Shown here piece by piece: positions 12,429 through 13,488 of a stretch of DNA of 13,488 bases. The notes under the pieces are model-generated. The model was not told where the DNA came from. It saw only the letters and a list, made by a program, of their open reading frames with translations, and made no database searches. Origin of the DNA: Bacillota bacterium (GTDB taxonomy: Bacteria; Bacillota; DTU030); the NCBI GenBank assembly GCA_012841005.1, contig DUVO01000183.1:1-13488 (forward strand), read 5' to 3'. The first letter of the stretch is position 1. Each line of letters begins with the position of its first letter. Made by a program: the position numbers and the translations under genes.

Positions 12429-12456
12429 TATGCGCTTCCTTGCACCCATTGTTTCG
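12429..12456 (-). promoter_or_regulatory. Possible ECF-type promoter before divIC
   Basis: Minus strand CGAAAC (12451-12456), 16 bp, CGCATA (12429-12434) resembles the SigW/SigM-type pattern TGAAAC, 16 bp, CGTA. It lies between the hairpin after yabQ and divIC, where a promoter would be needed if that hairpin terminates. Two mismatches to consensus keep this tentative. Confidence 0.3.
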
Positions 12457-12464
12457 ACGGGGAA

Positions 12465-12499
12465 AAAGGAAACTCCTCCCGGGGAGGGAAGTTTCCTTT
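12465..12499 (-). terminator. Hairpin at the end of yabQ
   Basis: AAAGGAAACT (12465-12474) and AGTTTCCTTT (12490-12499) form a 10-bp stem extended by GC pairs towards the loop. It starts inside the yabQ stop codon. The minus-strand tail is TTCCCC, short for an intrinsic terminator, so it may be partial or act in RNA stability. Confidence 0.5.
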
Positions 12500-13052
12500 A
12501 CTTTTTTCTGGTAAAGAACAAGAGTTTATATTTAAGCAGCCGGTAGAGCAACCGCAAGCGCCGGCGAAAGGCCTGCCTCCAGCGGCTGCCGATTCCCCCT
12601 GCATAGCCCCTGCCCCTGACCACCAGCCCGTCGGCCCTCTTCTGTACCCACCGGAAAGGGACAAAGAGAAGGGCAAAAAGGCGATAAACAGGCCGGAATA
12701 ACGCTGCAGTGAAAATCCTCTTTGTGATAGCAATCACCCGGCTCAAAACCTCGATCAATTTTAAGGCAATTTTTAGAACCAGGGGACTCAACAGGCGGTA
12801 ATACAGAAAAAGCCCCAGAAAAATACCGAGAAAAATATAAGAGCGGACTTCCCCAAAATTAACCTGCAGGAGTACCCCATAGGTAAACCCGGCCACGAAA
12901 AGCCAAAAAAAGCAGTCCCCCAGGGCGGTAAACAACCACCGGGGCCGGATTAAGCCCCGGGCAACCCGGTAGAGATCAAAGACAAAACCAACTCCTACCC
13001 CGGTTATTACCATCCAGCCAAGGGTGATGAGCTGCTGCCCTGAACTGGTCAC
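12498..13052 (-). CDS. yabQ: Spore cortex biosynthesis protein YabQ
   Basis: YabQ is a membrane protein of the mother cell needed for spore cortex formation in B. subtilis, where it is under sigma-E. The 184-residue protein has hydrophobic spans at about 7-26, 44-64 and 70-90, with the family features FDLYR (25-29), a DCFFW stretch (46-50) and FGEVRSYIFLGIFLG (66-80; compare EIRFYIFL in B. subtilis). The C-terminal half is strongly basic and probably cytoplasmic. It begins at GTG 13052, 21 bp after the yabP stop; GGAGG is unusually close (3 nt), though the long G-run upstream gives alternative pairing, and the next ATG would remove part of the first span. Co-transcribed with yabP. Confidence 0.92.
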   Translation of the reverse strand: MTSSGQQLITLGWMVITGVGVGFVFDLYRVARGLIRPRWLFTALGDCFFWLFVAGFTYGVLLQVNFGEVRSYIFLGIFLGLFLYYRLLSPLVLKIALKLIEVLSRVIAITKRIFTAALFRPVYRLFALLFVPFRWVQKRADGLVVRGRGYAGGIGSRWRQAFRRRLRLLYRLLKYKLLFFTRKK

Positions 13053-13073
13053 CGACCTCCCCCCTCAGCACCG

Positions 13074-13355
13074 CTAGCGAAAGAGCCGGCCCAACAGCCC
13101 CTTGCCCTTTGCCCCCGGGCTCTGGGAATATTCCAGGGCGGCAAATAAACCCTCCACCTCCATTTTCCCCGCCTCTAAATCAAGATGCTTTATGTGCAGA
13201 TCCGATCCTGTTATTTTCAGGATCCCCCGGTTGGTCTCCACAACAATCTCCTGGTCATCAAAATTGACTACACCCTGGACGCCGGAAACCTCCATCTGCT
13301 CCCGGTCAACTAAAACCAAACGATGATGCTCTTCCACCTTCAATTTATTTTCCAC
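13074..13355 (-). CDS. yabP: Sporulation protein YabP
   Basis: YabP is a small spore-formation protein encoded with YabQ and made in the mother cell in B. subtilis. Residues from VEEHHRLVL through VSGVQGVVNFDDQEIVVET to LHIKHLDLEAGKMEVEGLFAALEYS match the family core; a basic tail GKGLLGRLFR follows. I chose GTG 13355 (93 residues, VENKLKVEEHH), because YabP proteins usually begin M-E-(N/K) just before EHHRL and a run of G upstream can serve as ribosome site. An in-frame GTG at 13418 (114 residues) and a TTG at 13343 are alternatives; the longer form adds a non-conserved segment and has no good ribosome site. Confidence 0.9.
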   Translation of the reverse strand: MENKLKVEEHHRLVLVDREQMEVSGVQGVVNFDDQEIVVETNRGILKITGSDLHIKHLDLEAGKMEVEGLFAALEYSQSPGAKGKGLLGRLFR

Positions 13356-13488
13356 CTCGCCCCCCCCTTTTTCTTTCGCACCTATCAGTGAAAAACTTCC
13401 CAGATAAAACCGCCTCACCTAAGTCAGCACTTCTGGCGGAGCGACATTGCGACAAGCGGCTGAGAAACTCGCGACGGTTCCGCAGGAC
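13356..13488. other. Region upstream of yabP at the window edge
   Basis: The window edge holds no gene I can support. I saw no clear sigma-E or sigma-A promoter for yabP here. The outer 70 bp (13419-13488) is GC-rich and contains three GCGAC motifs at 13441, 13449 and 13472 on the plus strand; it may be part of a dispersed repeat or of the intergenic space after the upstream gene (yabO in related genomes). Confidence 0.4.

Overview
The window looks like chromosome of a spore-forming, moderately GC-rich member of the Clostridia sensu lato (Peptococcaceae, Desulfotomaculum, Thermincola or Moorella-like). The evidence is the set of sporulation genes (spoIIE, yabP, yabQ), S-layer-homology (SLH) wall proteins, strong GGAGG-type ribosome binding sites and sigma-A-type promoters. 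The species cannot be named from sequence alone. Every convincing gene lies on the minus strand, so the window is transcribed from high to low coordinates.

In transcription order the right half holds yabP and yabQ (spore cortex), divIC (divisome) and yabR (S1 RNA-binding protein). These are followed by a Ppx/GppA phosphatase and a small YvlD-like four-helix membrane protein. Next come two tRNA units: initiator fMet plus elongator Met, then Glu. Each unit has its own clear promoter and intrinsic terminator. The left half holds two SLH-domain secreted proteins, then spoIIE, tilS and hpt. A promoter and ribosome binding site at the left edge point to a gene just outside the window, by synteny ftsH. 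This is the yabP-yabQ-divIC-yabR-tRNA(Met, Glu)-spoIIE-tilS-hpt-ftsH order known from Bacillus subtilis, with extra genes in two places: ppx plus yvlD-like between yabR and the tRNAs, and an SLH gene pair between tRNA-Glu and spoIIE.

The least ordinary part is the 4 kb SLH cassette. It has a near-perfect sigma-28/SigD-type promoter (TAAA, 16 bp, GCCGATAA), so these wall proteins may belong to the motility regulon. Degenerate 7-bp tandem repeats (TTRGARR) lie on both sides of it. It ends in a second 7-bp repeat array (CAATTGT) that folds into a terminator-like hairpin overlapping the stop codon. The first SLH protein carries about seven tandem copies of an unassigned beta-rich module. Other points of note are a Spo0A-box-like site upstream of spoIIE, an inverted repeat that would sequester the ribosome binding site of the YvlD-like gene, and a strong hairpin in the tilS leader.

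I see no CRISPR array, transposase, prophage, toxin-antitoxin or defence system. The long plus-strand open frames are antisense shadows of GC-rich genes. Most of the window is well-conserved housekeeping and sporulation DNA; novelty is confined to the SLH cassette, its repeats and a few leader structures.
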